In this document: piece by piece, positions 28,673-36,978 of the stretch
Layout: each line of letters starts with the position of its first letter
How positions within the stretch are numbered: position 1 is the stretch's first letter
NCBI RefSeq assembly: GCF_009857535.1
Contig: NZ_WWCS01000004.1
Location: 186,001-250,000, forward strand
DNA: 64,000 nt
Direction of reading: 5' to 3'
DNA from: Duganella margarita
GTDB taxonomy: Bacteria; Pseudomonadota; Gammaproteobacteria; Burkholderiales; Burkholderiaceae_D
Position numbers and translations under genes: made by a program
The notes under the pieces: generated by a model
Seen by the model: only the letters and a program-made list of their open reading frames with translations
Database searches by the model: none
Told to the model about the DNA's origin: nothing

Positions 28673-29569
28673 TTACACCAGGCTGGGCTTGAGCAAGTCG
28701 GCGATGCCGATGCGCTCGGCAAACTCGGCGCGCACCCGCTCGGCCACGTCGGTCACCGCCGCGGCGCCGTCGTCGACAAAGTCGGTGATCGAGCGGAACG
28801 GCCGGGTGCCGTGCGGCAGGCCGACGATGCGGGCGATGTCGGCCGCCACCGCCGCCGGATCGGCTTCCGGCGGCATCAGCGCGCTCAGCCGCGCGCCGAC
28901 CTGATCCATCAGCCCCTGATAGCGGGCGTCGTAGGCGGCGCTGGTCGCGGCGTCGGCCGGGTGGCCGGCGTTGGCGAAGTGGTCGGTGCCGGCGGTGAAC
29001 GCGCCCGGCACCACGATCGCCGTTTCGATGTTGAAGCGCGCCAGTTCATACGCCATCGTCACCGCCATCGAATCCATGGCCGCCTTGGCCGCCGCGTACG
29101 GGCCGAGGAACGGCGGGAAGCCGCCGCGCGTGGTGGTGCTGCTGACCCACAGCACCAGCCCCTGCTGCTGCCCACGCAGCACCGGCAACACCGCCTTGTT
29201 GACCCGTTGCGCGCCGAGGAAGTTGGTGTCGAACACCTGGCTGATTTCCTCCGGCGTAAACGCCTCGGTCGGGCCGATCACCAGGTGGCCGGCATTGTGC
29301 ACCACCACGTCCAGCCGGCCGCGCTCGGCGACGATGGTCTGCACCGCGGCGTCGGCCGACGCCTGCGACAGCACATCCAGTTCCACCGCCCGCACATCGG
29401 CGCCGTGGGCGAAGGCCCAGTCGCGCAGTTCGCGTACCTTGGCGGCGTTGCGGCCGCCGATGTCGCGCATCGAGGCGTACACCGTGTGGCCGGCCAGCGC
29501 CAGCGCCTTGACCGACAGGTGGCCGATACCGGTGCCCGCACCGGTGACCAGAACAATCGATTTGCTCAT
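28673..29569 (-). CDS. Short-chain dehydrogenase/reductase
   Basis: 298 residues. Classical SDR: cofactor motif VTGAGTGIGH (TGxxxGxG) near residue 8, NAG-type motif HNAGHLVIGPTEA, catalytic Ser in LWVSSTT and YxxxK as YAAAKAA near residue 158. The C-terminal extension of about 90 residues is longer than in minimal SDRs. The substrate is unknown. It lies 11 bases downstream of the second SDR gene and forms an operon with it. Confidence 0.88.
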   Translation of the reverse strand: MSKSIVLVTGAGTGIGHLSVKALALAGHTVYASMRDIGGRNAAKVRELRDWAFAHGADVRAVELDVLSQASADAAVQTIVAERGRLDVVVHNAGHLVIGPTEAFTPEEISQVFDTNFLGAQRVNKAVLPVLRGQQQGLVLWVSSTTTRGGFPPFLGPYAAAKAAMDSMAVTMAYELARFNIETAIVVPGAFTAGTDHFANAGHPADAATSAAYDARYQGLMDQVGARLSALMPPEADPAAVAADIARIVGLPHGTRPFRSITDFVDDGAAAVTDVAERVRAEFAERIGIADLLKPSLV

Positions 29570-29580
29570 GACCGTTCTCC

Positions 29581-30315
29581 TTACACCATGCCGCCGTTGG
29601 CGCGCAGCGTCTGGCCGTTGATCCAGCCGCCGTCCGGACCGGCCAGGAAGGACACGCTGCTGGCGATATCCTCGGGCAGGCCGAGGCGTTCCAGCGGCGC
29701 CATCTTGGCCAGGCGCTCGACCAGCTCCGGCGATTTACCGTCGAGGAACAGCGCAGTGGCGGTCGGCCCCGGCGCGACGGCGTTGACGGTGATGTTCTTG
29801 CCACGCAGTTCCTTGGCCAAGATGGTGGTCATGCCTTCGATGCCGGCTTTGGTGGCCACATACGCCGCGTAGCCGGGCATCAGCGTGCCGACCAGACTGG
29901 ACGAAAAATTGATGATGCGGCCGCCGTGCTCCAGGCGGGTAGCAGCCTCGCGCATGGTGTTGAAGCTGCCTTTCAGGTTGACGGCCACCAGGCGGTCGAA
30001 AGTGTCGTCGTCGGTGGCGGCCAGGTGCGGCAGTTGCGAGGGCATGATGCCGGCGTTGTTGACCAGCACGTCCACCCGGCCCAGCTGGGCGATGGTCTGG
30101 TCGAACAGGCCGCGCACGGCGGCGGCGTCGGCCACGTCGGCTTGCAGCGCGATGGCGGTGCCGCCGCCGGCCGTGATGGCGGTCACCACTTTCTCGGCCT
30201 CCACCACATTGCCGGCGTAGTTGACGACCACGGCAAAGCCGTCCTTGGCCAGGCGTTGCGCGACGGCGGCGCCGATGCCACGGGATGCGCCAGTGATGAT
30301 AGCAACTTGTTTCAT
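29581..30315 (-). CDS. Short-chain dehydrogenase/reductase (FabG-like)
   Basis: 244 residues. Classical SDR with IITGASRGIGAAVAQRL at the N-terminus, VNNAGIMPSQL, catalytic Ser in NFSSSLVG, and YAAYVATKAGIEGM (YxxxK). Typical 3-oxoacyl-ACP-reductase-like length, but a dedicated metabolic role is more likely because it is paired with another SDR gene 11 bases downstream. The substrate is unknown. Confidence 0.9.
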   Translation of the reverse strand: MKQVAIITGASRGIGAAVAQRLAKDGFAVVVNYAGNVVEAEKVVTAITAGGGTAIALQADVADAAAVRGLFDQTIAQLGRVDVLVNNAGIMPSQLPHLAATDDDTFDRLVAVNLKGSFNTMREAATRLEHGGRIINFSSSLVGTLMPGYAAYVATKAGIEGMTTILAKELRGKNITVNAVAPGPTATALFLDGKSPELVERLAKMAPLERLGLPEDIASSVSFLAGPDGGWINGQTLRANGGMV

Positions 30316-30427
30316 GGTCTTGCTCCTTCGTTGTCTGGTTGGGATGTGTCTAGTATCCGCCTACCTACGAATGGAATAAAGCCAGGCTATTTGCTTTGAC
30401 TATGCAATTTAAACCAATAATCAGGGC

Positions 30428-30448
30428 AAAAAAATGCCGGCTCTCGGC
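30428..30448 (-). terminator. Short terminator-like hairpin downstream of tolC
   Basis: On the minus strand a small GC stem (GCCG paired with CGGC) is followed by ATTTTTTT. It lies about 155 bases after the tolC stop on the same strand and before the SDR pair. The stem is only four to five pairs. Confidence 0.45.
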
Positions 30449-30480
30449 CATCACGCCGCTCAGTCAAGCTGAAATCACAT

Positions 30481-30561
30481 CGTCATTCCCGCAAAAGCGG
30501 GAATCCATGGCACGTCTGCGGGGCAAACACGGCATGGGTTCCCGCTTTCGCGGGAACGACG
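30481..30561. repeat. REP-like dispersed palindrome, copy 3
   Basis: CGTCATTCCCGCAAAAGCGG on the left and CGCTTTCGCGGGAACGACG on the right, with inner ATCCATG and CATGGGT. It lies between the tolC stop and the SDR operon. Confidence 0.82.
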
Positions 30562-30602
30562 CAGCTTAACTGAACCGCGCCAGGCTCCTGACCGGCATTT
30601 CC

Positions 30603-31937
30603 TTAATGCTGCAGCAGCGCGTTGATCGGCTGCAGGTCTTCTTCCCGCAGCGACCCGGCTGCCGACTTCAGGCGCAGGCCGTTCATGATGGTGTCGTAGC
30701 GCGCCTTCGACAAATCCTTCTGGGTCGAATACAGCAGTTTCTGCGCATTCAGCACGTCGATGTTGATCCGCACGCCGACCTGGTAGCCCAGCTTGTTCGA
30801 ATCGAGCGACGATTTGCTCGACACTTCGGCCGCTTCCAGCGCCTTGACCTGGGCCAGGCCGCTGGTCATGCCGAGGAAGGCCTGGCGCGCGGTCTGCGTG
30901 GCCTGGCGTTTGGTGGCTTCCAGGTCGTTGCGGGCCTTGTCTTCCAGCGCGATGTTTTCGCGCACCTTGCTGGTCACGGCAAAGCCGCTGAACAGTGGCA
31001 CGCTCCAGGTGACGCCGATCGCATTGTTGTTGGCGGTGGTGCCGGGCGCGTTGACGCCAGTGTTGTACTGGTGGGTACGGTTGGCCACCAGATTGACGGT
31101 CGGCATATGGCCGGCGCGGCTGCGCGAGATCTCGCGCTTGGCGATTTCCAGGTTCAGGCCGGCGGCAACCACCGAGAAGTTCTGGCTCTCAGCCGAGCTG
31201 ATCCATGGATCGACGGCGGCAGGCGATGGCGGCTCGATGGTCACACCGGTGCGCAGCGGCGCCAGTTCGCCGGAGGCTTTGCCGATCACCACCGCCAGCG
31301 CGGTGCGCTTGTTGTCCAGATCGTTGATGGCGGCAAATTCCTGCGCCACCACCAGATCGTAAGCGGCCTGGGCTTCATGGGTGTCGGTGATGGTCTGGGT
31401 GCCGACCTCGAAGTTGCGCTTGGCCGAGGCCAACTGTTCGGTGGTGGCGACTTTCTGCGCCTGGGTCGAGGTCAGGTTGTCCTGCGCCGTCAGCACGTCG
31501 AAATACGCTTGCGCCACACGCAGGATTAGATCCTGCTGGGCCTGGGCAAAGGTGGCTTCCGAGGTGGCCTGCACCAGCTTGCTCTGCTGGTAGGTCTGCC
31601 AGGCATTCCAGTCGAACAGCGGCTGGGCCAGCGAGACCGTGTAGGAGTTCGAGTGGTATTTGGTGCGCGAGTCGGCCAGGAACAGGCCGAAGGTCGAGTC
31701 CGGGCCCGAATTGTAGCTGTTGTTGCGCAGATTGCTGCCGCTGGCCGAGAGGTTCGGCAGCAGGCCGGAGCGCCCCTGGATAATGCGTTCCTCCCCGGCG
31801 GCCAGCGAAGAGCGGGCGCTGGCGTAGGTAGCATCATTGGCCAGTGCTTGCTGGTACACCTGGATCAGGTCGGCCGCCTGTGCGTTGAGCGTCAGGAAAG
31901 CGCTGGCGATCAGCACGGCGATAAGGGGTCTCTGCAT
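30603..31937 (-). CDS. tolC: TolC-family outer membrane efflux channel
   Basis: 444 residues from ATG 31937. A signal peptide (MQRPLIAVLIASAFLTLNAQA) precedes two long repeats of the outer membrane factor fold (helical hairpins with QVYQQALANDATYASARSSL near the start). It forms the outer-membrane duct for type I secretion and RND/MFS efflux. AACGGAG lies just upstream of 31937; an upstream in-frame ATG (31958) would add seven residues before the signal. It is the third gene after pcm and a rhodanese gene, an arrangement common in Burkholderiales. Confidence 0.93.
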   Translation of the reverse strand: MQRPLIAVLIASAFLTLNAQAADLIQVYQQALANDATYASARSSLAAGEERIIQGRSGLLPNLSASGSNLRNNSYNSGPDSTFGLFLADSRTKYHSNSYTVSLAQPLFDWNAWQTYQQSKLVQATSEATFAQAQQDLILRVAQAYFDVLTAQDNLTSTQAQKVATTEQLASAKRNFEVGTQTITDTHEAQAAYDLVVAQEFAAINDLDNKRTALAVVIGKASGELAPLRTGVTIEPPSPAAVDPWISSAESQNFSVVAAGLNLEIAKREISRSRAGHMPTVNLVANRTHQYNTGVNAPGTTANNNAIGVTWSVPLFSGFAVTSKVRENIALEDKARNDLEATKRQATQTARQAFLGMTSGLAQVKALEAAEVSSKSSLDSNKLGYQVGVRINIDVLNAQKLLYSTQKDLSKARYDTIMNGLRLKSAAGSLREEDLQPINALLQH

Positions 31938-32035
31938 TGCAATCTCCGTTGGAGTCATCAAAAAGTTGAACAAATCAAAAACACTGCTATCGCGGCGCCC
32001 TGCTGGCGGCGCTGCCATCGACAGCGCCGGCCACG

Positions 32036-32359
32036 TTAGTACTTGGCCATCGTGCTATCGACTTGCAGCGCCCAGGCGTGGATGCCGCCGGTCAGGTTGA
32101 CCATCTTGCCGAAGCCGTTACGCTCCAGGAAGGCGGCCACCTGCATACTGCGCGCACCGTGGTGGCAGATGCAGACAATCGCCGCATCCTCATCCAGGTC
32201 GTCGATGCGCGCCGGTATGGTATTCATGGGAATCTGCACCGAGCCGTCGATGCGGCAGGTTTCAAATTCCCAGTTCTCGCGCACGTCCAGCAACATCGGG
32301 CTGGGCCGTGCTTCGTCCGCCAGCCAGTCGGCCAGCTCCAGCGCAGTAATCTGCTGCAT
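32036..32359 (-). CDS. Single-domain rhodanese-like protein
   Basis: 107 residues. Rhodanese fold with MLLDVRENWEFETCRIDGS and the active-site loop CHHGARS (Cys near residue 65), so it should form a persulphide and transfer sulphur; the physiological acceptor is unknown. It starts 12 bases after pcm and lies 98 bases before tolC. Confidence 0.92.
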   Translation of the reverse strand: MQQITALELADWLADEARPSPMLLDVRENWEFETCRIDGSVQIPMNTIPARIDDLDEDAAIVCICHHGARSMQVAAFLERNGFGKMVNLTGGIHAWALQVDSTMAKY

Positions 32360-32371
32360 GGTCCGGCCGCC

Positions 32372-33037
32372 TCAGAACTGGAACTTCGACGGCGCCACTG
32401 CCAGTTCCAACGGCTTGACGTTGGTCTCGAACAGGGTGCGGGTGTCGTAGCCAGCTTCGCCGGTACGGGTGATCAGCTGCGCCTTCATCGCCGGCGCCTG
32501 ACCGATGATGACGGCCAGACGGCCACCGATTTTCAATTGCTGCAACAACGCTTCCGGCAGCACCGGCAGCGAACCGCCGACCACGATCACGTCGAACGGC
32601 GCGCCGCCGGTCCAGCCCTGGGCGCCATTGCCCAGTTCGACGGTGGCGTTGGTGACGCCGTTGTCGGCCAGGTTTTTGTCGGCCAGCGCCTTCAGTTCCG
32701 GCGCAATCTCCACCGACGTCACATGGCGCGCCTTGTGCGCCAGCAGCGCGGTCAGGTAACCGGCGCCGGTGCCGATTTCCAGTACCGACTCATGCTTCTT
32801 CAGGCCCAGGTCTTGCAGCAGACGGGCTTCGATCTTCGGCGCCAGCATCGCCTCGCCGCCCGGCAGCGGGATTTCGATGTCGGCAAACGCCAGCGCCTTG
32901 TGCGCGACCGGCACGAAATTCTCGCGTTTGACTACGTGCAGCAACTCCAGGACTTCCGGGTCCAGGACGTCCCAGGGACGGATTTGCTGTTCGATCATGT
33001 TGAAGCGGGCTTGTTCGATATTCATCTGTTGACTCAT
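32372..33037 (-). CDS. pcm: Protein-L-isoaspartate O-methyltransferase
   Basis: 221 residues. Methylates isoaspartyl residues for repair, or is a member of that family with another target. The start MSQQMNIEQARFNMIEQQIR and PWDVLDPEVL are followed by the SAM motif VLEIGTGAGYLTALL near residues 90-104. The length is normal. It is the first gene of pcm-rhodanese-tolC. Confidence 0.92.
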   Translation of the reverse strand: MSQQMNIEQARFNMIEQQIRPWDVLDPEVLELLHVVKRENFVPVAHKALAFADIEIPLPGGEAMLAPKIEARLLQDLGLKKHESVLEIGTGAGYLTALLAHKARHVTSVEIAPELKALADKNLADNGVTNATVELGNGAQGWTGGAPFDVIVVGGSLPVLPEALLQQLKIGGRLAVIIGQAPAMKAQLITRTGEAGYDTRTLFETNVKPLELAVAPSKFQF

Positions 33038-33194
33038 GTCGGGATTAAATAATCCGTCATTTTATCGTTGAACTGGCATGGAGGCACATATTAACGATTA
33101 GACGGCGGGATCGCGGGAAATTGCGACAGTCTGCACTTTCCGGGGGATGAACCTGCGAAAACGGCAACTTGGACGCAAACGGAGCGCGGCGCGG

Positions 33195-33839
33195 TCACGG
33201 TGCGGGCGCCTGCAGGCCGGCCACCGTGGTGGCGATGAAGGTGTCCATGAAGGCTTGCGGCGTGATCGGCGGCATGTCGCAGGTGGGCATATACGAGTGG
33301 GTCCACATCATCAGCATCAGCACCGGGGCGATCAGCACCTGGGTCATGACCACCGGATCGACCGGACGGAACTCGCCGCGCTCGATGCCGCGGATCAGCA
33401 CCTGGGTGATCAGCCGGCTGCCGCGCGCCACCACTTCATCGTTGTAAAACTGCGCCAGTTCCGGGAAGTTATTGCCTTCTGCCAGCATCAGCTTGGTGAT
33501 GCCGCCCAGCGGCGTGGCCCAGATTTCGGTCCACCAGCGCATCAGCAAGGTGCCCAGCAGCTCGCCGCTGGGACCGTCAAAGGCGGCCGCATCCTGCTCG
33601 GCGGCGCCGATGGTCACCACGATATTGTCGCGCACCACCGCCTTGAACAGTTCTTCCTTGTTGGCGAAATACAGGTACAACGTGCCCTTGGACACGCCGG
33701 CATGGCGGGCGACATCCTCCAGCCGGGTGGCGGCATAGCCGCGTTCGACAAACTGGTCCAGCGCAGCCGCCAGCAACTCCTGCGGCCGCGCATCCTTGCG
33801 GCGCTCCCAGCGTGGCTTGGTGTCTTGAGGGGCTTGCAT
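33195..33839 (-). CDS. TetR/AcrR family transcriptional regulator
   Basis: 214 residues. An N-terminal helix-turn-helix (EELLAAALDQFVERGYAATR then LEDVARHAGVSKGTLYLYF, residues about 18-58) and a ligand-binding helical C-terminal domain of the AcrR-like type. It is upstream of the pcm-rhodanese-tolC cluster on the same strand, 157 bases away, so it may regulate efflux. A ten-base palindrome lies 20 bases upstream of its start and may be its own operator. Confidence 0.9.
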   Translation of the reverse strand: MQAPQDTKPRWERRKDARPQELLAAALDQFVERGYAATRLEDVARHAGVSKGTLYLYFANKEELFKAVVRDNIVVTIGAAEQDAAAFDGPSGELLGTLLMRWWTEIWATPLGGITKLMLAEGNNFPELAQFYNDEVVARGSRLITQVLIRGIERGEFRPVDPVVMTQVLIAPVLMLMMWTHSYMPTCDMPPITPQAFMDTFIATTVAGLQAPAP

Positions 33840-33859
33840 GGGTGGTGTGAGCGTAACTT

Positions 33860-33869
33860 ACTTATAAGT
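33860..33869. promoter_or_regulatory. Palindrome upstream of the TetR gene, possible operator
   Basis: ACTTATAAGT is a perfect ten-base palindrome in an A/T-rich stretch, 20 bases upstream of the TetR start codon. This is a typical position for an autoregulatory site, but nothing else identifies it. Confidence 0.35.
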
Positions 33870-33965
33870 CATTAATATAAGCGCAAGGGGATGTCTAGTC
33901 AAGCAAGCCGGTCAGTCTGAGCGGCGGCGGCGCTGCCTGCTCTTTATAAAAGATGCAACGCATCT

Positions 33966-33995
33966 TGCACAATTATTAATCAGCCTCATATACTG
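33966..33995 (+). promoter_or_regulatory. Sigma-70-type promoter before the small genes at 34.0-34.6 kb
   Basis: TTGCAC and TATACT are separated by 18 bases, close to the -35/-10 consensus. The 34067 start codon lies about 70 bases downstream. A small palindrome (AAGATGC-AAC-GCATCTT, 33951-33967) overlaps the -35 box. Confidence 0.5.
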
Positions 33996-34066
33996 AGAGT
34001 ACACCCATGCTGATGCGGTAGCCACTTTGGTTTATGCCAGGCGATATGCAAAACCATGAGGCCAAC

Positions 34067-34273
34067 ATGCAAACCTACAATCCCGAAGGCATCGAGGCGT
34101 TTCGCGCCTACGCAGTAGCTGCGGCCGAAGAGCACGCGATGGCGCACGAACTGGCCCAGTGCGCCAAGATTGAAAAGTACGGACTGCTCGCAGTGGAGCT
34201 TTTCACCCGCGTCAACGCGGCGCGCGCCAACACCCTCGCAGCTTTCAAGGCAGTCGAGCGCTTCAAAAGCTGA
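34067..34273 (+). CDS. Small helical protein of unknown function
   Basis: 68 residues (MQTYNPEGIEAFRAYAVAAA at the start), predicted all-helical and rich in Ala and Glu; its heptad-like pattern loosely recalls phasins, but no family is claimed. The start at 34067 is preferred over the ATG at 34034 because GAGG lies about 6 bases upstream. A sigma-70-like promoter at 33966-33995 supports expression. It is followed after 29 bases by another small gene. Confidence 0.6.
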   Translation: MQTYNPEGIEAFRAYAVAAAEEHAMAHELAQCAKIEKYGLLAVELFTRVNAARANTLAAFKAVERFKS

Positions 34274-34302
34274 CTCCCCCAACCAATCTCACCTGAGCAA
34301 TC

Positions 34303-34560
34303 ATGTACACACGAACTGATGCGGAGATGGCTATGGCGGTCAATCGCGGTATTGCGATTGACTTCAAAAAAGGCGCAGCGAACGCTTGGGCCTACATGAA
34401 GTACGTCAACGTTCCGCAGCGGGTCATCCTGCGGGTACTCGCCGAGCCCAGCCTCCGGCGCCCGATGGCGCTTGCTGTGCCGCTCGAAAACAACACTGAC
34501 GATAGTCATCGAGACGTTTATAGGAATGTGATTCACCTTTGGCGGGCTCCAAGCGCATAA
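34303..34560 (+). CDS. Small protein of unknown function
   Basis: 85 residues (MYTRTDAEMAMAVNRGIAID at the start), with a central WAYMKYVNVPQRVILRVL segment and a basic C-terminus. No family is recognised. It follows the previous small gene by 29 bases on the same strand. The upstream ribosome site is weak (CCTGAGCAATC before ATG). Codon use in the first 55 residues looks coding; the last 30 are less convincing. Confidence 0.5.
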   Translation: MYTRTDAEMAMAVNRGIAIDFKKGAANAWAYMKYVNVPQRVILRVLAEPSLRRPMALAVPLENNTDDSHRDVYRNVIHLWRAPSA

Positions 34561-34714
34561 CACGCGGCGGCAAGCGGCGCTATCTCTGGTCCCGTGCACG
34601 ATTATGGCGACCTGTGCCAACCGATAAAAAATTCTCCGCGTGTCGATTTCTTGCGTCATCATTCGTCGTCAGAGGAAGGGACCATTGTCCCGCAACTTTC
34701 TACGAGGAGACGTC

Positions 34715-35110
34715 ATGAAACAAGAGATCATCTTCAACCTGCCGGTCAAGAACCTGGACAAGTCCAAGGCCTTCTTTACCGCGCTCGGCTTCAGCACCAA
34801 TCCCCAATACAGCAATGAGCAGGCGGCTTTCATGGACATCGTCGGCGGCGTGCACATCATGCTGATGACCGAGGGCTTTTTCCAGTCCCTGATCAACAAG
34901 CCGGTGATCAATGCCACCGAGGCCAATGAAGTCATCATCTGCCTGATGTGCGACAGCCGCGAGGAAGTCGACAGCCTGATCGCCAAGGCTGCCGCCGGCG
35001 GCGCCCGCATCCCGCATCCGCCCGAAGACCACGGCTTCATGTACGACCAGGGCTTTGAAGACCTCGACGGCCACCTGTGGAACCTGGTCTGGACGGCGCC
35101 GCAGCACTGA
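34715..35110 (+). CDS. VOC-family (glyoxalase/bleomycin-resistance-like) protein
   Basis: 131 residues. MKQEIIFNLPVKNLDKSKAF is the typical first strand and helix of a VOC module, FMDIVGGVHIMLMTEGFF follows, and the last strands are DHGFMYDQGFEDLDGHLWNL, with the late His and DLDG motif. Members of this subgroup are usually annotated as extradiol-dioxygenase-like or glyoxalase-like with unknown substrates. CGAGGAG lies upstream of ATG 34715. Its stop abuts the convergent chemoreceptor stop at 35111. Confidence 0.88.
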   Translation: MKQEIIFNLPVKNLDKSKAFFTALGFSTNPQYSNEQAAFMDIVGGVHIMLMTEGFFQSLINKPVINATEANEVIICLMCDSREEVDSLIAKAAAGGARIPHPPEDHGFMYDQGFEDLDGHLWNLVWTAPQH

Positions 35111-36727
35111 TTACGCGTGGGCCAGCCGAGGACGGCTAACCGGGCGTGAGGCGCCGCTGCGGGGTGCGGCGCTGCGTTGAACACCACCGCCGTCCAGCTT
35201 GAACGCGGCTACCGACTCGGACAGGCGCGCAGCCTGCTCCGACAGCGACGCCGACGCGGCGGCCGCCTCTTCCACCAGGGCGGCATTCTGCTGCGTGGTC
35301 GCGTCCAGCGTGGCGACCGCCTGGTTGATCTGGCTGATGCCCAGCTCCTGCTCGTGGCCGGCGGCGCTGATTTCCACCATGATGCCGGTGACGCGCTCGA
35401 TGCTGGCAACGATCTCGCCCATGGTGGCGCCGGCTTCACGCACTTGCGCCACGCCGCCGTCCACCTGCGTGACCGATGCGCTGATCAGCGCCTTGATGTC
35501 CTTGGCGGCGTCGGCGCTGCGATGCGCCAGGCTGCGCACTTCGGACGCCACCACCGCAAAGCCGCGGCCCTGTTCGCCGGCACGGGCGGCTTCCACCGCC
35601 GCGTTCAGCGCCAGGATGTTGGTCTGGAAGGCGATGCCGTCGATCACGCCGATGATGTCGGCAATCCGGGTCGAGGCGGCGCGGATCGATTCCATGGTGT
35701 CGATGACATTACCCACCACTTCACCGCCACGCGCCGCCACCCGCGACGCTTCCTGCGCCAGTTCGTTGGACTGGCGGGCGTTCTCGGAATTCTGGCGCAC
35801 GGTGGAAGTCAGTTCTTCCAATGAGGAAGCGGTTTCTTCCAGGCTGGCCGCCTGTTCTTCGGTGCGGCCCGACAGGTCGAGGTTGCCGGTGGCGATTTCA
35901 GCGGTGGCGGTGGCGATGCTGGCCGCGCCGTTGCGCACCGACAGCACGGTGGCGGCCAGCTTGCTCTGCATCCCTTCCAGCGCGCGCATCAGTTCGGTCA
36001 TCTCGTCGTTGCCGCGCACGTCGATGCGGTTGGACAGGTCGCCGTCTGCCATGCGCGCAAAGTGCGTCACCGATTCACGGATCGGCACCAGGATCGAGCG
36101 CAGCAGCGATACGCCCGCCACCAGCATCAGCACCAGGCCGCTGGCAATCGCGCCGCCGGTCAGCCAGCGCTGGCTGGCATACAGCGCCTGGCTGGCATCG
36201 TATTGCCTGGTGTTGGATTTGCTCTGGAATTCGTTCAGCGCCTGTGCGCTGTCGGACAGTTTGGCAAACAGCGGCTGCATCACCGTCATGGTGATCTTGT
36301 CGGCCAGCACTGCATCCTTGGCGTTGAGCGCGCGCACCAGCGGCAGGAAGCCCTGGTCGGCGAAGGCCTTGCGGTCCTTGTCCATCTGGTCGGACAGGCG
36401 CTTCTCTTCATCATTCTGCGGCAGCGCCAGGTAGCGTGCCCAGGCCTTGTCGGACGCCGTCATAAAACTTTCGGCGCGCGCCAGCGTTTTGCCCGAATCC
36501 GGCAGTTCCGGGTGCATGGTCACGCGGTCCAGCGCCAGGCGCGAACGGGCCAGCGCCAGTTGCGATTCGCCGATGGCGATGGCCGACGGCATGGTGTTGT
36601 CGTTGGCGTCCTGCAGGCTGAGGTTGACTTTCTGCATGCCGTACAGGCCGCTAAGACCGGTGATCACAATCAACAGCCCCAACAGAGCCATGGTTGCGAT
36701 GAGTCGGAATTTGATGGTGACTTTCAT
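35111..36727 (-). CDS. Methyl-accepting chemotaxis protein (Tar-type)
   Basis: 538 residues. Inner-membrane chemoreceptor: an N-terminal membrane helix (MALLGLLIVITGLSGLYGM), a four-helix periplasmic ligand domain (about 35-190), a second helix (ASGLVLMLVAGVSLL), HAMP, and the cytoplasmic signalling coiled coil with the hairpin tip AFQTNILALNAAVEAARAGE and GRGFAVVASEVRSLAHRSA. The tail lacks an obvious CheR-tethering pentapeptide. The ligand is unknown. It is monocistronic and convergent with the VOC gene. Confidence 0.96.
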   Translation of the reverse strand: MKVTIKFRLIATMALLGLLIVITGLSGLYGMQKVNLSLQDANDNTMPSAIAIGESQLALARSRLALDRVTMHPELPDSGKTLARAESFMTASDKAWARYLALPQNDEEKRLSDQMDKDRKAFADQGFLPLVRALNAKDAVLADKITMTVMQPLFAKLSDSAQALNEFQSKSNTRQYDASQALYASQRWLTGGAIASGLVLMLVAGVSLLRSILVPIRESVTHFARMADGDLSNRIDVRGNDEMTELMRALEGMQSKLAATVLSVRNGAASIATATAEIATGNLDLSGRTEEQAASLEETASSLEELTSTVRQNSENARQSNELAQEASRVAARGGEVVGNVIDTMESIRAASTRIADIIGVIDGIAFQTNILALNAAVEAARAGEQGRGFAVVASEVRSLAHRSADAAKDIKALISASVTQVDGGVAQVREAGATMGEIVASIERVTGIMVEISAAGHEQELGISQINQAVATLDATTQQNAALVEEAAAASASLSEQAARLSESVAAFKLDGGGVQRSAAPRSGASRPVSRPRLAHA

Positions 36728-36978
36728 GATAACGCTCCAATACCTATGCCAACTGTAACCGCGTTATGGGGAGTGCGCGTGGCGAACTCGGGCGGACAGG
36801 ACGGCAGCGTAGTGGCTGCGTTAGAGGAGAAGAAACGAGGATCTGGTTTCGACAGCGGCGGATGAATTTCCGTATGGAACTAATTCTACGCCGATCACGT
36901 GACAATTGGAAAGAATTTCTTAACTTGCAATCTGCATGGCGCCGGCGGCGTCACGCGGACGCCACACCGGCCACGGCA

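Noticed and set aside
36728..36978. Sigma-28 flagellar promoter before the chemoreceptor gene
   Set aside because: No TAAA-N15-GCCGATAA-like sequence was found in the gap, and no gene is evident in these 251 bases.
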